Part shown: piece after piece, positions 1 through 9,976 of the stretch | Numbering within the stretch: the first letter of the stretch is position 1 | Layout of the letters: each line of letters begins with the position of its first letter | Source of the DNA: Microbacterium sp. | GTDB taxonomy: Bacteria; Actinomycetota; Actinomycetes; Actinomycetales; Microbacteriaceae | Direction: 5' to 3' | NCBI GenBank assembly: GCA_031177765.1 | Contig: JAPSKH010000007.1 | Location: forward strand, 44,557 to 88,696 | Length of the DNA stretch: 44,140 nt | Notes under the pieces: generated by a model | Database searches by the model: none | What the model saw: only the letters and a program-made list of their open reading frames with translations | Told to the model about the DNA's origin: nothing | Program-made: the position numbers and the translations under genes

Positions 1-593
1 CCCTTGTCGTGGAGCGTCTTGAACGCCCACAGCACCGACTCCATGTACGAGACGTTGAGCGTCTTGTAGCCGCGCTCGAAGTCGACCCACCGGGCCTGAC
101 GTGTGACGTAGTCCTCCCACTCGCGCGTGTACGCCAGTACCGACTCGCGGGCCTTGGCGTTGAACGCCGCGACGCCCATCGCCTCGATCTCGCTCTTCTC
201 GGTGATGCCGAGCTGCTTCATCGCCTCCAGCTCCGCCGGAAGGCCGTGGGTGTCCCATCCGAACACCCGGTCCACCTTCTTGCCGCGCATCGTCTGGAAC
301 CGCGGGAAGAGGTCCTTGGCGTACCCGGTGAGGAGGTGGCCGTAGTGCGGGAGGCCGTTGGCGAACGGCGGGCCGTCGTAGAACACCCACTCCTGGGCGC
401 CGTCGCGCTGCGCGATCGACGCGCGGAAGGTGTCGTCGGCCGCCCAGAACGCGAGCGTCTCGCGCTCGATGTCGGGGAAGCGAGGGCTGGGGACGACGGC
501 GGCCGGCGGCGCGTCGGCGGCCGGCCCGACGCTTCCGCTCGCGGCTCCGCCGCTGCTCAGGGACCGTGATTCGGATCGCGGGTAGGTCATCAT
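1..593 (-). CDS. ileS: Isoleucyl-tRNA synthetase, N-terminal part (cut by window edge)
   Basis: Class I aminoacyl-tRNA synthetase that charges tRNA-Ile in the cytoplasm. Only about 197 N-terminal residues are inside the window; the rest lies to the left. The visible part has an Ala/Ser/Pro-rich leader of about 35 residues, then PRFPDIER, the nucleotide-binding motif [10 protein letters not shown] (the HIGH signature) and [12 protein letters not shown], which distinguishes IleS from ValS and LeuS. Two in-frame ATG codons sit back to back (593-591 and 590-588), so the start is uncertain by one codon. A weak GAGAG lies just upstream. The T-box leader on the same strand, with an Ile specifier codon, supports the assignment independently. 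Confidence 0.93.
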   Translation of the reverse strand, partial: MMTYPRSESRSLSSGGAASGSVGPAADAPPAAVVPSPRFPDIERETLAFWAADDTFRASIAQRDGAQEWVFYDGPPFANGLPHYGHLLTGYAKDLFPRFQTMRGKKVDRVFGWDTHGLPAELEAMKQLGITEKSEIEAMGVAAFNAKARESVLAYTREWEDYVTRQARWVDFERGYKTLNVSYMESVLWAFKTLHDK

Positions 594-604
594 CTCTCGC
601 AGTG

Positions 605-795
605 CTCGCTCGTGTGCTGCCTGCCGGGACGACCCTCGCGGACCGCGGTACCACCCTGCGTTGACGGGATGCCTCGGGCGAGGCATCCGTCCCCTCTCAC
701 TGCGGCTGTGACGGGCCTGCCCCGCTCGGTTCTACTGGGGACCGGAGTCCTGTTCTTCCGAGAGCTCCCCGGTGATGGCCGGATCGATGCTGGTG
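605..795 (-). promoter_or_regulatory. T-box riboswitch controlling ileS
   Basis: Leader RNA that senses uncharged tRNA-Ile. Reading the minus strand, the conserved T-box GGGTGGTACCGCGG is at 657-643. Stem I holds the AUC (Ile) specifier codon at 776-774, followed by the ACCGGGGAGCTC and GGAAGAAC parts that are typical of actinobacterial ileS leaders. A perfect 10-bp stem (GGATGCCTCG / CGAGGCATCC, 688-667) lies just before the T-box. No run of T follows the T-box, and the start codon lies about 50 nt downstream, so I infer translational control (sequestration of the ribosome site) as in other actinobacterial ileS T-boxes. The short stem I also fits that class. Confidence 0.93.
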
Positions 796-800
796 CGTCG

Positions 801-806
801 ATTGTA
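801..806 (-). promoter_or_regulatory. -10 element of the ileS T-box transcript
   Basis: The minus strand reads TACAAT at 806-801, a near-consensus -10 box, directly upstream of the T-box stem I. Transcription would start near 794. A clear -35 box is not visible. Confidence 0.5.
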
Positions 807-875
807 TCGCGGCGGCGCAATGGGAATTCCTGCACACGCCTCGGGGTTTCTGGACTCGTGCCAAGATTGACGTCC

Positions 876-2207
876 GTGAGCTCCGCATCCCCTGTCTCCG
901 CCGACACCGCCTCCCCGACCCGCCGCGTCGCGTGGGCGTCGATGGTCGGCACCTCGCTGGAGTCGTTCGACTTCTACCTGTTCGCGTACTTCTCGGCGTT
1001 CTTCGTCGGACCGCTCTTCTTCGACCCGCTCGGCCAGGTCGGCGCCACCAGTGTGGCCTTCCTGACGATCGCGGTCGCCTTCGTGGTGCGTCCGATCGGC
1101 GCCCTCCTGTTCGGCTACATGGGCGACCGGCTGGGCCGACGGGCGACGCTGCTGTGGACGGTCGGCATCATGGGGGTTGCGACCGGACTCATCGGCCTGC
1201 TGCCCACCTACGCGCAGGCCGGGTGGCTGGGCGCCGTGCTGCTCATCGTGCTGCGCATCGCGCAGGGCCTGTCGCTGGGCGGCGAGTGGGGCGGCTCGAT
1301 CCTCATCGCCACCGAGCACTCGGGGCCGGTGAAGCGGGCCTTCTACGCCGCGGTCCCTCAGCTCGGCTCCCCGGTGGGCTCGATCCTCTCGGCCGTCGTG
1401 TTCCTCGTCATGACACTGTCGCTGCCGGCCGAGGAGATGGTCGCGTGGGGCTGGCGCATCCCGTTCCTGCTGGCGCTGCCGCTGCTGGCGGTCTCGCTGT
1501 ACCTGCGGCTGACGATCTCCGAGACCCCGGTGTTCGCCGGCGTCGTCGCCGAGGGCCGCCGCGACCGCATCCCGTTCGTGACGATGTTCGCCAAGCGCCC
1601 CGTCGCCATGGTGATCGCGATCGGCGCCGCGCTGCTCGGCATCGGGTCGTACTCGCTCATGAACACCTACACCGTCAACTACGGCGTCGAGCAGCTGAAC
1701 TTCGACTACACCGAGCTGCTCGTCGCCACCACGATCGGCGGCCTCCTGCAGCTGGTCACGATCCCGCTGTTCGGCGCGTGGGCGAACCGCATCGGCTCGG
1801 CGCGCGTCGTCGCGTGGGGCGCGCTCGGAACACTCCTCATCACCTTCCCGATGTACGCCCTCCTGCAGTTCGCGACGTTCCCGATCCTCGTGGGGACGAT
1901 GATCATCGGCGGCATCCTTCCCACCATGTCGTGGGCGGCACTGGGCGGCCTGATGAACGACCTGTTCCCCGACAACGTCCGCTACTCGGCCCTGTCGTTC
2001 GCCTACGCCCTCGCCGCGACCCTCAGCGGATTCGTCCCCTACCTGACCTTCGGGCTCGGTGCGGCGACGGACTTCGCATGGTGGCATCCGGGGATCATCC
2101 TCGCCGTCATGTCGGCCGTGACGCTCGTGGCGGCCTGGGTCGCCTCGCGCCGCCGGCCAGAGCCGGAGCTGGCCACCCAGCCGGAATCCGCCTCCATCGC
2201 CGTCTGA
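876..2207 (+). CDS. MFS transporter, metabolite:H+ symporter (MHS) type
   Basis: Predicted inner-membrane proton symporter for a small carboxylate or betaine-like compound; the substrate cannot be told. The protein of about 443 residues has 12 hydrophobic segments. Two motifs mark the family: FVVRPIGALLFGYMGDRLGRR-like loop 2-3 (starting FVVRPIGA, ending GDRLGRR) and RIAQGLSLGGEWGG, typical of the MHS (ProP/shikimate/citrate) branch. The reading frame stays open upstream to 612, but that part is the T-box leader in antisense. I chose GTG at 876 because MSSASPVS followed by VGTSLESFDF gives the usual family length; TTG at 867 and GTG at 858 are alternatives. No clear Shine-Dalgarno sequence. 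It is divergent from ileS and alone in its unit. Confidence 0.85.
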   Translation: MSSASPVSADTASPTRRVAWASMVGTSLESFDFYLFAYFSAFFVGPLFFDPLGQVGATSVAFLTIAVAFVVRPIGALLFGYMGDRLGRRATLLWTVGIMGVATGLIGLLPTYAQAGWLGAVLLIVLRIAQGLSLGGEWGGSILIATEHSGPVKRAFYAAVPQLGSPVGSILSAVVFLVMTLSLPAEEMVAWGWRIPFLLALPLLAVSLYLRLTISETPVFAGVVAEGRRDRIPFVTMFAKRPVAMVIAIGAALLGIGSYSLMNTYTVNYGVEQLNFDYTELLVATTIGGLLQLVTIPLFGAWANRIGSARVVAWGALGTLLITFPMYALLQFATFPILVGTMIIGGILPTMSWAALGGLMNDLFPDNVRYSALSFAYALAATLSGFVPYLTFGLGAATDFAWWHPGIILAVMSAVTLVAAWVASRRRPEPELATQPESASIAV

Positions 2208-2359
2208 GCGAGCATCTCGCTCGCATCACGGCGTCACCGCCCCGTGAACCGGGCGACCGCTACGCCGCGCGGTGCAGGCCATGCGTGACGGCACGCCTGA
2301 TGACGCCCTGCACCGCCGGCCCGTCGTGGACGACCTGCGCGTAGCCGACGTGGATCACG

Positions 2360-3301
2360 CTAGAAGGGCAGCAGCGGGTCGACGGCGATCGCCACGAACA
2401 GCAGCGTCAGATACGTGATGGAGGCGTGGAACACGCGCATCGGACGAGGCTCCGTGCCCCGGACCGCGCGGTTGTACAGGCGGTGGGACTCGTAGATGAA
2501 CCAGCCGCCGAAGACCAGCGCCGAGACCGAGTACACCAGCCCCATGCCGGCCACCGGGATCAGCAGCAGCGAGCAGGCGATGGTGGCCCACGCGTACAGG
2601 ATCACCTGCAGGCCGACCTGGGAACCGTCCCGGGTGGCGCCCAGCATCGGCACGTGCACCTCGTCGTACTGCTCGCGGTACTTCATCGACAGCGGCCAGT
2701 AGTGCGGCGGCGTCCACAGGAAGACCAGTGCGAACAGGATGACCGGCGGCCAGGCCAGCGACCCGGTCACGGCGGTCCAGCCGATCAGCACCGGGAAGCA
2801 GCCGGCGATGCCGCCCCACACGATGTTCTGCTCGGTGCGGCGCTTGAGGATCATCGTGTAGATCACGACATAGAAGAAGATCGCCGCCGCCGACAGCGTC
2901 GCCGCGAGCCAGTTCGTGGTGAGCCAGAGCCACACCGTCGAGAACACCGCGAGCGTCCACGCGAAGGTCAGCGCGCCGCGCGGCGACACCTCGCCGGTGA
3001 CGAGGGGCCGGTTGACCGTGCGCTGCATGTGCGCGTCGATGTCGCGATCGAGGTACATGTTGAACGCCGCTGCAGATCCGGCGCTCGCGGTGCCGCCGAT
3101 CACCGTGGCGAGAACCAGCCACAGGCTCGGGAACCCGCCCTGCGCGAGCAGCATGACCGGCACGGTGGTCACCAGCAGCAGTTCGAGCACGCGCGGCTTC
3201 ATCAGCGCGATGTACGCCCTGACCGTGCGGCCGAATCCCTGGCGCGGGCGACGGGTCGGGTCGATGGTCGCGTCGGCCCCGGCCGTGCTCGTGATATCCA
3301 T
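2360..3301 (-). CDS. ctaB: Protoheme IX farnesyltransferase (heme O synthase)
   Basis: Transfers a farnesyl group to heme b to make heme O for the cytochrome aa3 oxidase. Membrane protein of the UbiA prenyltransferase family, 313 residues (usual size about 300), with about nine membrane segments. The first Asp-rich prenyl-diphosphate site reads NMYLDRDID (about residues 81-89), followed by RTVNRPL; the second conserved loop contains [10 protein letters not shown], a hallmark of CtaB/CyoE. The start ATG has a GGGGG stretch just upstream. It is divergent from tkt, as is common in actinobacteria, where ctaB lies next to the tkt-tal-zwf operon. A -10-like TAGACT is on the minus strand at 3341-3336. 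Confidence 0.96.
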   Translation of the reverse strand: MDITSTAGADATIDPTRRPRQGFGRTVRAYIALMKPRVLELLLVTTVPVMLLAQGGFPSLWLVLATVIGGTASAGSAAAFNMYLDRDIDAHMQRTVNRPLVTGEVSPRGALTFAWTLAVFSTVWLWLTTNWLAATLSAAAIFFYVVIYTMILKRRTEQNIVWGGIAGCFPVLIGWTAVTGSLAWPPVILFALVFLWTPPHYWPLSMKYREQYDEVHVPMLGATRDGSQVGLQVILYAWATIACSLLLIPVAGMGLVYSVSALVFGGWFIYESHRLYNRAVRGTEPRPMRVFHASITYLTLLFVAIAVDPLLPF

Positions 3302-3439
3302 CGCCCCCGCAATCCGCTCGCAGAACTCCGGTCAAGTCTAGGACATCGGCTTCGACGGGCGATCCGTGGCCGCACCGGCGGCGACTGCAAGACGGCGTCA
3401 TACAGGCCGGCGCATGACCCGGGCGGTATGCCGCTTCGC

Positions 3440-3445
3440 TATGCT
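3440..3445 (+). promoter_or_regulatory. Likely -10 box of the tkt operon promoter
   Basis: TATGCT at 3440-3445 fits the actinobacterial TANNNT -10 pattern and lies in the 249-nt divergent region between ctaB and tkt. A weak -35 candidate, TGACCC, is at 3415-3420 (spacer 19). Transcription would start near 3452, giving a leader of about 100 nt before the tkt GTG; no structured element is recognised in that leader. Confidence 0.4.
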
Positions 3446-3550
3446 GAAAGCACACGCGCGCCCGCCGCCGAATTCCCCCCTTCTCCATCCGGACAAGGGC
3501 CGCGGACGGCTTCTCTCACGGGGCGCGCACCCCTCGAGAAAGGCGGCCGG

Positions 3551-5668
3551 GTGTCGGAACTGCGTTGGGATGAGATCGATCGGCGCGCGGTGGATACCGC
3601 CCGCGTGCTGGCAGCGGATGCTGTGGAGAAGGTGGGCAACGGCCACCCCGGCACCGCGATGAGCCTGGCGCCGGCGGCGTACCTGCTCTACCAGCGGGTC
3701 ATGCGGCACGACCCCGCCGACACGCACTGGGTGGGACGCGACCGCTTCATCCTGTCGGCGGGCCACTCCTCGCTGACGCAGTACGTGCAGCTGTACCTCG
3801 GCGGCTTCGGGCTGGAGCTCGACGACCTCAAGGCGCTGCGCACGTGGGGCTCGAAGACCCCGGGACACCCCGAGTACGGCCACACCGACGGCGTCGAGAT
3901 CACGACCGGTCCGCTGGGACAGGGTCTGGCCTCGTCGGTCGGCTTCGCGTACGCCGCTCGCTACGAGCGCGGCCTGTTCGACCCGGATGCCGCGCCGGGG
4001 CAGTCGCCGTTCGACCACTACGTGTACGTCATCGCCAGCGACGGCGACCTGCAGGAGGGCGTGACCAGCGAGGCCTCCAGCCTCGCCGGCCACCAGCAGC
4101 TGGGCAACCTCATCGCGATCTACGACTCCAACCAGATCTCGATCGAGGACGACACCAACGTCGCCTTCACGGAGGACGTCGCCAAGCGCTACGAGGCGTA
4201 CGGCTGGCACGTTCAGACCGTCGACTGGAAGAAGACGGGCGAGTACGTCGAGGACGTCGCCGAGCTGTACAACGCCATCGAGGCGGCCAAGGGCGAGACC
4301 GACAAGCCGTCGCTCATCGTCCTGCGCACGATCATCGGCTGGCCCTCGCCCGGCAAGCAGAACACCGGCAAGATCCACGGATCGGCGCTCGGCGCCGACG
4401 AGCTCGCCGCGACCAAGAAGGTCCTCGGCTTCGACCCCGAGCAGTCCTTCGTCGTGGCCGAGGACGTCATCGCCCACACCCGCGGCCTGCGGGAGCGCGC
4501 CGCCCAGGAGCGCGCCGCCTGGCAGGAGTCGTTCGACGCCTGGGCCGCCGCGAACCCCGAGCGCAAGGCCCTGTTCGACCGGCTGCAGGCCCGGGAACTC
4601 CCCGAGGACGTGGCATCCGCTCTGCCGAGCTTCGAGTCCGGCAAGGACGTGTCGACCCGCGCCGCCTCCGGCGTGGTCATCAACGCGCTCGCCGACAAGC
4701 TCCCGGAGCTGTGGGGCGGCTCTGCCGACCTCGCCGAGTCGAACCTCACCACGATCAAGGACGCGAAGTCGTTCATCCCCGACGAGTGGTCGACGCACGA
4801 GTGGTCGGGCGACCCCTACGGGCGCGTGCTGCACTTCGGCATCCGCGAGCACGCCATGGCGGCGATCGTCAACGGCATCGTGCTGCACGGGCCGACCCGC
4901 GCCTTCGGCGGCACGTTCCTCATCTTCAGCGACTACATGCGTCCCTCTGTGCGCCTGGCTGCGCTGATGAACGTGCCCAGCATCTTCGTGTGGACCCACG
5001 ACTCGGTGGCCCTCGGCGAGGACGGGCCCACGCACCAGCCGATCGAGCAGCTCGCGGCGCTCCGCGCGATCCCGAACTTCACCGTCGTGCGCCCCGCCGA
5101 CGCGAACGAGACCGCCGTGGCGTGGCTCGAGCTGCTGCGCCGTCACGCCGGCCCCGCCGGCATCGCGCTCACGCGACAGAACATCCCGGTGTTCGAGCGC
5201 GGCGACGGCGAGGCCTCGGGCGACGTGCTCGCGTCGGCCGACAACGTCGCCAAGGGCGCGTACGTGCTCGCGGAGGCCCCGAACGGCACGCCGGACGTCA
5301 TCCTCATCGCCACGGGATCCGAGGTGCAGCTGGCTGTGGCCGCCCGCGAGACCCTGGCCGCCGAGGGCGTGAACGCCCGCGTCGTGTCGGCGCCGTCGCT
5401 GGAGTGGTTCGACGAGCAGGACGAGGCCTACCGCGAGTCGGTGCTCCCCGCCGGTGTGAAGGCGCGCGTGTCGGTCGAGGCGGGCTCGCCGCTGACCTGG
5501 CGCGGCATCGTGGGCGACTTCGGCCGCTCGGTCGCGATCGACCACTTCGGTGCGTCGGCGGACTACAAGACCCTCTTCCAGAAGTTCGGCATCACCGCCG
5601 AAGCAGTCGTGGAGGCGGCGCGCGAGACCATCGCCGCCGTGGCCGCGGCGCAGAGCAACAAGGAGTGA
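3551..5668 (+). CDS. tkt: Transketolase
   Basis: Thiamine-diphosphate enzyme that moves two-carbon units between sugar phosphates in the non-oxidative pentose phosphate pathway. It has 705 residues, the full family length. Visible motifs are [15 protein letters not shown] near the N terminus, the ThDP/Mg motif [15 protein letters not shown], and in the pyrimidine domain [15 protein letters not shown] and [19 protein letters not shown]. The frame is open far upstream, but homology begins at GTG 3551 (MSELRWDE), which has AAAGG at 3539-3543 with a 7-nt spacer. It is the first gene of a six-gene unit; tal follows after 2 nt. Confidence 0.98.
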   Translation: MSELRWDEIDRRAVDTARVLAADAVEKVGNGHPGTAMSLAPAAYLLYQRVMRHDPADTHWVGRDRFILSAGHSSLTQYVQLYLGGFGLELDDLKALRTWGSKTPGHPEYGHTDGVEITTGPLGQGLASSVGFAYAARYERGLFDPDAAPGQSPFDHYVYVIASDGDLQEGVTSEASSLAGHQQLGNLIAIYDSNQISIEDDTNVAFTEDVAKRYEAYGWHVQTVDWKKTGEYVEDVAELYNAIEAAKGETDKPSLIVLRTIIGWPSPGKQNTGKIHGSALGADELAATKKVLGFDPEQSFVVAEDVIAHTRGLRERAAQERAAWQESFDAWAAANPERKALFDRLQARELPEDVASALPSFESGKDVSTRAASGVVINALADKLPELWGGSADLAESNLTTIKDAKSFIPDEWSTHEWSGDPYGRVLHFGIREHAMAAIVNGIVLHGPTRAFGGTFLIFSDYMRPSVRLAALMNVPSIFVWTHDSVALGEDGPTHQPIEQLAALRAIPNFTVVRPADANETAVAWLELLRRHAGPAGIALTRQNIPVFERGDGEASGDVLASADNVAKGAYVLAEAPNGTPDVILIATGSEVQLAVAARETLAAEGVNARVVSAPSLEWFDEQDEAYRESVLPAGVKARVSVEAGSPLTWRGIVGDFGRSVAIDHFGASADYKTLFQKFGITAEAVVEAARETIAAVAAAQSNKE

Positions 5669-5670
5669 GC

Positions 5671-6792
5671 ATGAGCACCCCCACCGAGAAGCTCGTCGCC
5701 GAGGGCGTGAGCATCTGGCTCGACGACCTGTCGCGCGAGCGCATCACGTCCGGCAACCTGACCGAGCTCATCAGCACCCGCAACGTCAGCGGCGTGACCA
5801 CGAACCCGACGATCTTCCAGGGCGCCATCAGCGGCGGCGGTCATGCGTATGACGCGCAGATCACCGAGCTGGCGCGCTCGGGAGCCTCCGTCGACGACGC
5901 GATCTTCGCGGCGACGACCGACGACGTGCGTGACGCGGCGGACATCTTCCGCCCCGTCTACGACGCGACCGGCGGCGTCGACGGACGCGTGTCGATCGAG
6001 GTCTCCCCCGACCTCGCCCACGACACCGAGGGGACCGTCGCACAGGCAAAGCAGCTGTGGTCGACCGTCGCGCGTCCGAACGTGCACATCAAGATCCCGG
6101 CGACCAAGGCGGGGCTTCCGGCCATCACCGCGACGCTGGCCGAGGGCATCTCGGTCAACGTGACGCTCATCTTCAGCCTGCAGCGCTACGCCGAGGTCAT
6201 CGAGGCGTTCCTGGCGGGGATCGAGCAGGCGAAGGCCAACGGCCACGACATCTCGCAGATCCACTCGGTCGCGTCGTTCTTCGTGTCCCGCGTGGACAGC
6301 GAGGTCGACAAGCGCCTCACCGCGATCGGCACCGACGAGGCGCTCGCCTTGAAGTCGCTCGCCGGCGTCGCGAACGCGCGTCTGGCGTACGAGCTGTTCG
6401 AGAAGGAGTTCGCAACCGACCGCGCGAAGGCGCTGACGGATGCCGGCGCTCACGTGCAGCGGCCGCTGTGGGCCTCCACAGGCGTCAAGGACCCGTCGCT
6501 CCCCGACACGCTGTACGTCACCGAGCTCGTCGCCAAGGGCACTGTGAACACGATGCCCGAGAAGACGCTCGAGGCGACCTTCGACCACGGGCAGATCGCC
6601 GGCGACACCATCTCGGGCACCTACGAGGCCGCCAAGAAGGTCTTCGCCGATCTCGCCGCCGTCGGCGTCGACTTCGACGACGTCACCCAGGTGCTCGAGG
6701 ACGAGGGCGTCGCCAAGTTCATCGCCTCGTGGCACGACCTCCAGGGCACCGTCAAGGCGGCGCTGGAAGGTGCCGTCGAGGCCGCCCGGTGA
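5671..6792 (+). CDS. tal: Transaldolase
   Basis: Transfers a three-carbon dihydroxyacetone unit between sugar phosphates in the non-oxidative pentose phosphate pathway. It has 373 residues, matching the long actinobacterial/cyanobacterial TalB-like type. Motifs: [14 protein letters not shown] near residue 40, [14 protein letters not shown], and the Schiff-base lysine region [16 protein letters not shown]. The ATG follows the tkt stop by 2 nt and uses AAGGAG at the end of tkt as its ribosome site. Its stop codon overlaps the GTG of pgi, so translation of the two is probably coupled. Confidence 0.98.
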   Translation: MSTPTEKLVAEGVSIWLDDLSRERITSGNLTELISTRNVSGVTTNPTIFQGAISGGGHAYDAQITELARSGASVDDAIFAATTDDVRDAADIFRPVYDATGGVDGRVSIEVSPDLAHDTEGTVAQAKQLWSTVARPNVHIKIPATKAGLPAITATLAEGISVNVTLIFSLQRYAEVIEAFLAGIEQAKANGHDISQIHSVASFFVSRVDSEVDKRLTAIGTDEALALKSLAGVANARLAYELFEKEFATDRAKALTDAGAHVQRPLWASTGVKDPSLPDTLYVTELVAKGTVNTMPEKTLEATFDHGQIAGDTISGTYEAAKKVFADLAAVGVDFDDVTQVLEDEGVAKFIASWHDLQGTVKAALEGAVEAAR

Positions 6793-8411
6793 GCTTCGAC
6801 ATCCACCTGAGCGGGCGCGTCAAGTCGGTCGTCGACGCGACGCTGCCCGCTCTGGCGGAGAGCCTCGTGGCGTCGGGCATCACGGCGGGCGACCCCTCGC
6901 TGTGGGGTCCGGCCGCCGAGGATGAGGCATCCCGCCGCTTGGGCTGGGTGCAGGCGGTCAGCGTGTCTCGTCCGCTCGTGCCGCAGATCGAGGCGCTGCG
7001 CCGGCAGCTGCAGGCGCGCGGCGTCACGCGCATCGTGCTCGCGGGCATGGGCGGGTCCTCGCTCGCGCCTGAGGTGATCACACAGACCGCCGGCGTGCCG
7101 CTGGTGATCCTCGACTCGACCGCGCCCGGTCAGGTTCTCGCCGCCATCGACGGCGATCCGCAGTCGGGCGACCTGCGCAGCACCGCGCTGGTGGTGTCGT
7201 CGAAGTCGGGATCCACCGTCGAGACCGATTCGGCCAAGCGTGCGTTCGAGGCGGCCTTCCGCGACCTGGGCATCGATCCCGCCGAGCGGATCGTCGTCGT
7301 CACCGACCCGGGGTCTCCCCTGGACGAGGCGGCGCGTGCGGATGGATACACCGTGTTCAACGCCGACCCGACGGTCGGCGGACGCTACTCCGCGCTGACG
7401 GCCTTCGGACTCGTCCCCGCCGGACTCGCCGGCGCCGACATCTCCGAGATCCTGGACGAGGCGGAGGCGACGCTGCTCGAGGTCGCCATCGACAGCCCCG
7501 ACAACCCGGCCCTCGTCCTGGCGGCAGCCATCGCCGGCGGAGAGCCCCGGCGCGACAAGCTCGGTCTCGTCACCGACGGCACGCACATCGTCGGGCTCCC
7601 CGACTGGATCGAGCAGCTGATCGCCGAGTCGACCGGCAAGGAAGGCACGGGCATCCTGCCCGTGGTCCTGCTTCCGGTGTCGCCGGAAGTGGAGAACCGG
7701 CCCGAAGACCTGCAGATCGTCCGGTTCGTCGACGAGGCCAAGCAGTTCCACCTCTTCGAGCAGCACGAGGACGAGATCCTCGTGAGCGGATCGCTGGGCG
7801 CGCAGTTCGTCGTGTGGGAGTACGCCACGGCGATCGCAGGGCGGATGCTCGGCATCAATCCCTTCGACCAGCCCGATGTCGAGTCGGCCAAGACCGCCGC
7901 GCGCGGCCTGCTGGACGAGCGTCCCGCGCCTCGTCCGGCCGACTTCCACGCGGAGGGCGTCGAGGTGCGCGTCTCCGACCCGGAGCTCGCGGCATCCGGG
8001 ACCGTCGCCGGTGTGATGGACGCCCTGTGGGCGCGGATCCCCGACGGCGGCTACGTCGCCATCCAGGCGTACGTCGACCGGCTCGAGCTTCCGCAGCTGG
8101 CGGGGCTGCGCGAACTGGTCGCCGCGGACTCGGGACGCCCCACGACGTTCGGCTGGGGACCGCGGTTCCTGCACTCCACCGGCCAGTACCACAAGGGCGG
8201 CCCCGCGAACGGCGTCTTCCTGCAGATCCTCGAGCGGACCGACGTCGACCTCGAGATCCCCGGCCGTCCCTTCACCTTCGGTGAACTGATCCAGGCGCAG
8301 GCCGCCGGCGACGCACACGTGCTCGCCGAAGGCCATGGCCGTCCGGTCGTCACCTTGACCCTCACCGATCCCCAGATCGAAGTGCTGTCGCTGTTCGAAG
8401 CGGCCCAGTAG
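6789..8411 (+). CDS. pgi: Glucose-6-phosphate isomerase
   Basis: Interconverts glucose-6-phosphate and fructose-6-phosphate, linking glycolysis with the oxidative branch encoded next to it. It has 540 residues. SIS-fold sugar-phosphate motifs are visible: [40 protein letters not shown], and toward the C terminus [16 protein letters not shown]. The start is GTG 6789, overlapping the tal stop as GTGA, so the ORF that stays open to 6057 is not the gene. Pgi genes of this divergent type are the ones found between tal and zwf in relatives; this is from memory of the family rather than a search. Confidence 0.93.
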   Translation: MSFDIHLSGRVKSVVDATLPALAESLVASGITAGDPSLWGPAAEDEASRRLGWVQAVSVSRPLVPQIEALRRQLQARGVTRIVLAGMGGSSLAPEVITQTAGVPLVILDSTAPGQVLAAIDGDPQSGDLRSTALVVSSKSGSTVETDSAKRAFEAAFRDLGIDPAERIVVVTDPGSPLDEAARADGYTVFNADPTVGGRYSALTAFGLVPAGLAGADISEILDEAEATLLEVAIDSPDNPALVLAAAIAGGEPRRDKLGLVTDGTHIVGLPDWIEQLIAESTGKEGTGILPVVLLPVSPEVENRPEDLQIVRFVDEAKQFHLFEQHEDEILVSGSLGAQFVVWEYATAIAGRMLGINPFDQPDVESAKTAARGLLDERPAPRPADFHAEGVEVRVSDPELAASGTVAGVMDALWARIPDGGYVAIQAYVDRLELPQLAGLRELVAADSGRPTTFGWGPRFLHSTGQYHKGGPANGVFLQILERTDVDLEIPGRPFTFGELIQAQAAGDAHVLAEGHGRPVVTLTLTDPQIEVLSLFEAAQ

Positions 8412-8425
8412 GAGCACCCTCCCCC

Positions 8426-9976
8426 ATGACTGTCGACATCTCGCGCGGCCGCAATCCGCTGCGCGACCCCGAAGACCGGCGCCTGAATCGCATCGCCGGC
8501 CCGAGCGCGCTGGTGATCTTCGGCGTGACGGGAGACCTCTCCCGCAAGAAGCTCATGCCCGCCGTGTACGACCTCGCCAACCGCGGTCTGCTGCCTCCGG
8601 GCTTCGCCCTGGTCGGCTTCGCCCGACGCGACTGGGAGGACCAGGACTTCGCCCGGATCGTCTACGACGCGGTCCGGCAGAACGCGCGGACCGAGTTCCG
8701 GGAGGAGACCTGGCAGCAGCTCGCCCAGGGGATCCGGTTCGTGTCCGGCGAGTTCGACGACCCCAAGGCCTTCCGGCGCCTCCGCGAGACCGTCGAGGCG
8801 CTCGACGTCGAGCGGGGCACGATGGGCAACCACGCGTACTACCTGTCCATCCCGCCCAAGGCCTTCGCGCTGGTGGCGGAGCAGCTGCGGGCCTCGGGCC
8901 TGGTCGACGAGACCGCCGACCAGCCGGACGGATGGCGGCGCGTTGTCATCGAGAAGCCGTTCGGTCACGACCTGGCGTCCGCGCGCGAGCTCAACGACGC
9001 GCTGCGATCGACCTTCCCGACCGACTCGATCTTCCGGATCGATCACTACCTCGGCAAGGAGACCGTTCAGAACATCCTGGCGCTGCGGTTCGCGAACGAG
9101 CTGTACGAGCCCATCTGGAACCGCAACTACGTCGACCACGTGCAGATCACCATGGCCGAGGACATCGGCGTGGGCGGGCGCGCCGGCTACTACGACGGCA
9201 TCGGCGCAGCGCGCGACGTCATCCAGAACCACCTGCTGCAGCTGCTCGCGCTGACGGCGATGGAGGAGCCGATCTCGTTCGACGCCAAGGATCTGCGGGC
9301 CGAGAAGGAGAAGGTGCTCGCGGCGGTCACGCTGCCGGACGACCTCGCACGCTCGACGGCGCGCGGGCAGTACGCCGGCGGCTGGCAGGGCGGCGAGAAG
9401 GTGCCGGGCTTCCTCGAAGAGGAAGGCATGAACCCGCAGTCCACGACCGAGACGTACGCCGCCATCACGCTCGAGATCAACACGCGGCGCTGGGCGGGCG
9501 TGCCGTTCTACCTGCGGACCGGCAAGCGACTGGGACGACGCGTGACCGAGATCGCCGTGGTCTTCAAGCGCGCACCCGAGCTGCTGTTCTCCCGCAGCCA
9601 GACCTCCGGTCAGGGCCAGAACGCTCTGGTGATCCGGGTCCAGCCCGACGAGGGCGTCACCATCCGCTTCGGCTCGAAGGTGCCCGGCGCGGGCGCCCAG
9701 GTGCGTGACGTCACGATGGACTTCGGCTACGGCCACGCCTTCACCGAAGCCAGCCCCGAAGCCTACGAGCGCCTCATCCTCGATGTGCTCCTCGGCGACC
9801 CGCCTCTGTTCCCCCGGCACGAGGAGGTCGAGCTCTCCTGGAAGATCCTCGACCCGATCGAGCAGTTCTGGGAAGAGCAGGGCGGTCCCCTCGAACAGTA
9901 TTCGCCCGGGTCGTGGGGCCCGGCATCCGCGGACGAGATGCTCGCCCGCGACGGACGTAGCTGGAGGCGGCCGTGA
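8426..9976 (+). CDS. zwf: Glucose-6-phosphate 1-dehydrogenase
   Basis: Oxidises glucose-6-phosphate to 6-phosphogluconolactone and makes NADPH; entry step of the oxidative pentose phosphate pathway. It has 516 residues. The N-terminal Rossmann fingerprint is FGVTGDLSRKKLMPA, the substrate-binding active-site motif is RIDHYLGKETVQN, and VIEKPFGHDLASA and PFYLRTGKRL are further family signatures. A GGAG lies 5' of the ATG in the 14-nt gap after pgi. The end of the gene overlaps opcA in a GTGA, which suits the known need for OpcA in Zwf assembly or activation. Confidence 0.98.
   Translation: MTVDISRGRNPLRDPEDRRLNRIAGPSALVIFGVTGDLSRKKLMPAVYDLANRGLLPPGFALVGFARRDWEDQDFARIVYDAVRQNARTEFREETWQQLAQGIRFVSGEFDDPKAFRRLRETVEALDVERGTMGNHAYYLSIPPKAFALVAEQLRASGLVDETADQPDGWRRVVIEKPFGHDLASARELNDALRSTFPTDSIFRIDHYLGKETVQNILALRFANELYEPIWNRNYVDHVQITMAEDIGVGGRAGYYDGIGAARDVIQNHLLQLLALTAMEEPISFDAKDLRAEKEKVLAAVTLPDDLARSTARGQYAGGWQGGEKVPGFLEEEGMNPQSTTETYAAITLEINTRRWAGVPFYLRTGKRLGRRVTEIAVVFKRAPELLFSRSQTSGQGQNALVIRVQPDEGVTIRFGSKVPGAGAQVRDVTMDFGYGHAFTEASPEAYERLILDVLLGDPPLFPRHEEVELSWKILDPIEQFWEEQGGPLEQYSPGSWGPASADEMLARDGRSWRRP

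Noticed and set aside
612..875. Upstream extension of the MHS transporter reading frame.
   Set aside because: It overlaps the ileS T-box in antisense and gives a long N terminus without hydrophobic or family sequence.
732..2087. Long open frames on the minus strand antisense to the transporter, and similar long shadows under tkt, pgi, uvrA and others.
   Set aside because: They arise from GC-biased third codon positions; translations are Arg/Ala/Gly/Pro-rich with no motifs, while the opposite frames show clear families.
2256..2358. A 33-codon GTG frame on the minus strand just after the ctaB stop (starts MIHVGYAQVVHDG).
   Set aside because: It looks slightly protein-like but is very short, has no ribosome site, and no family was recognised; at most a decayed remnant.
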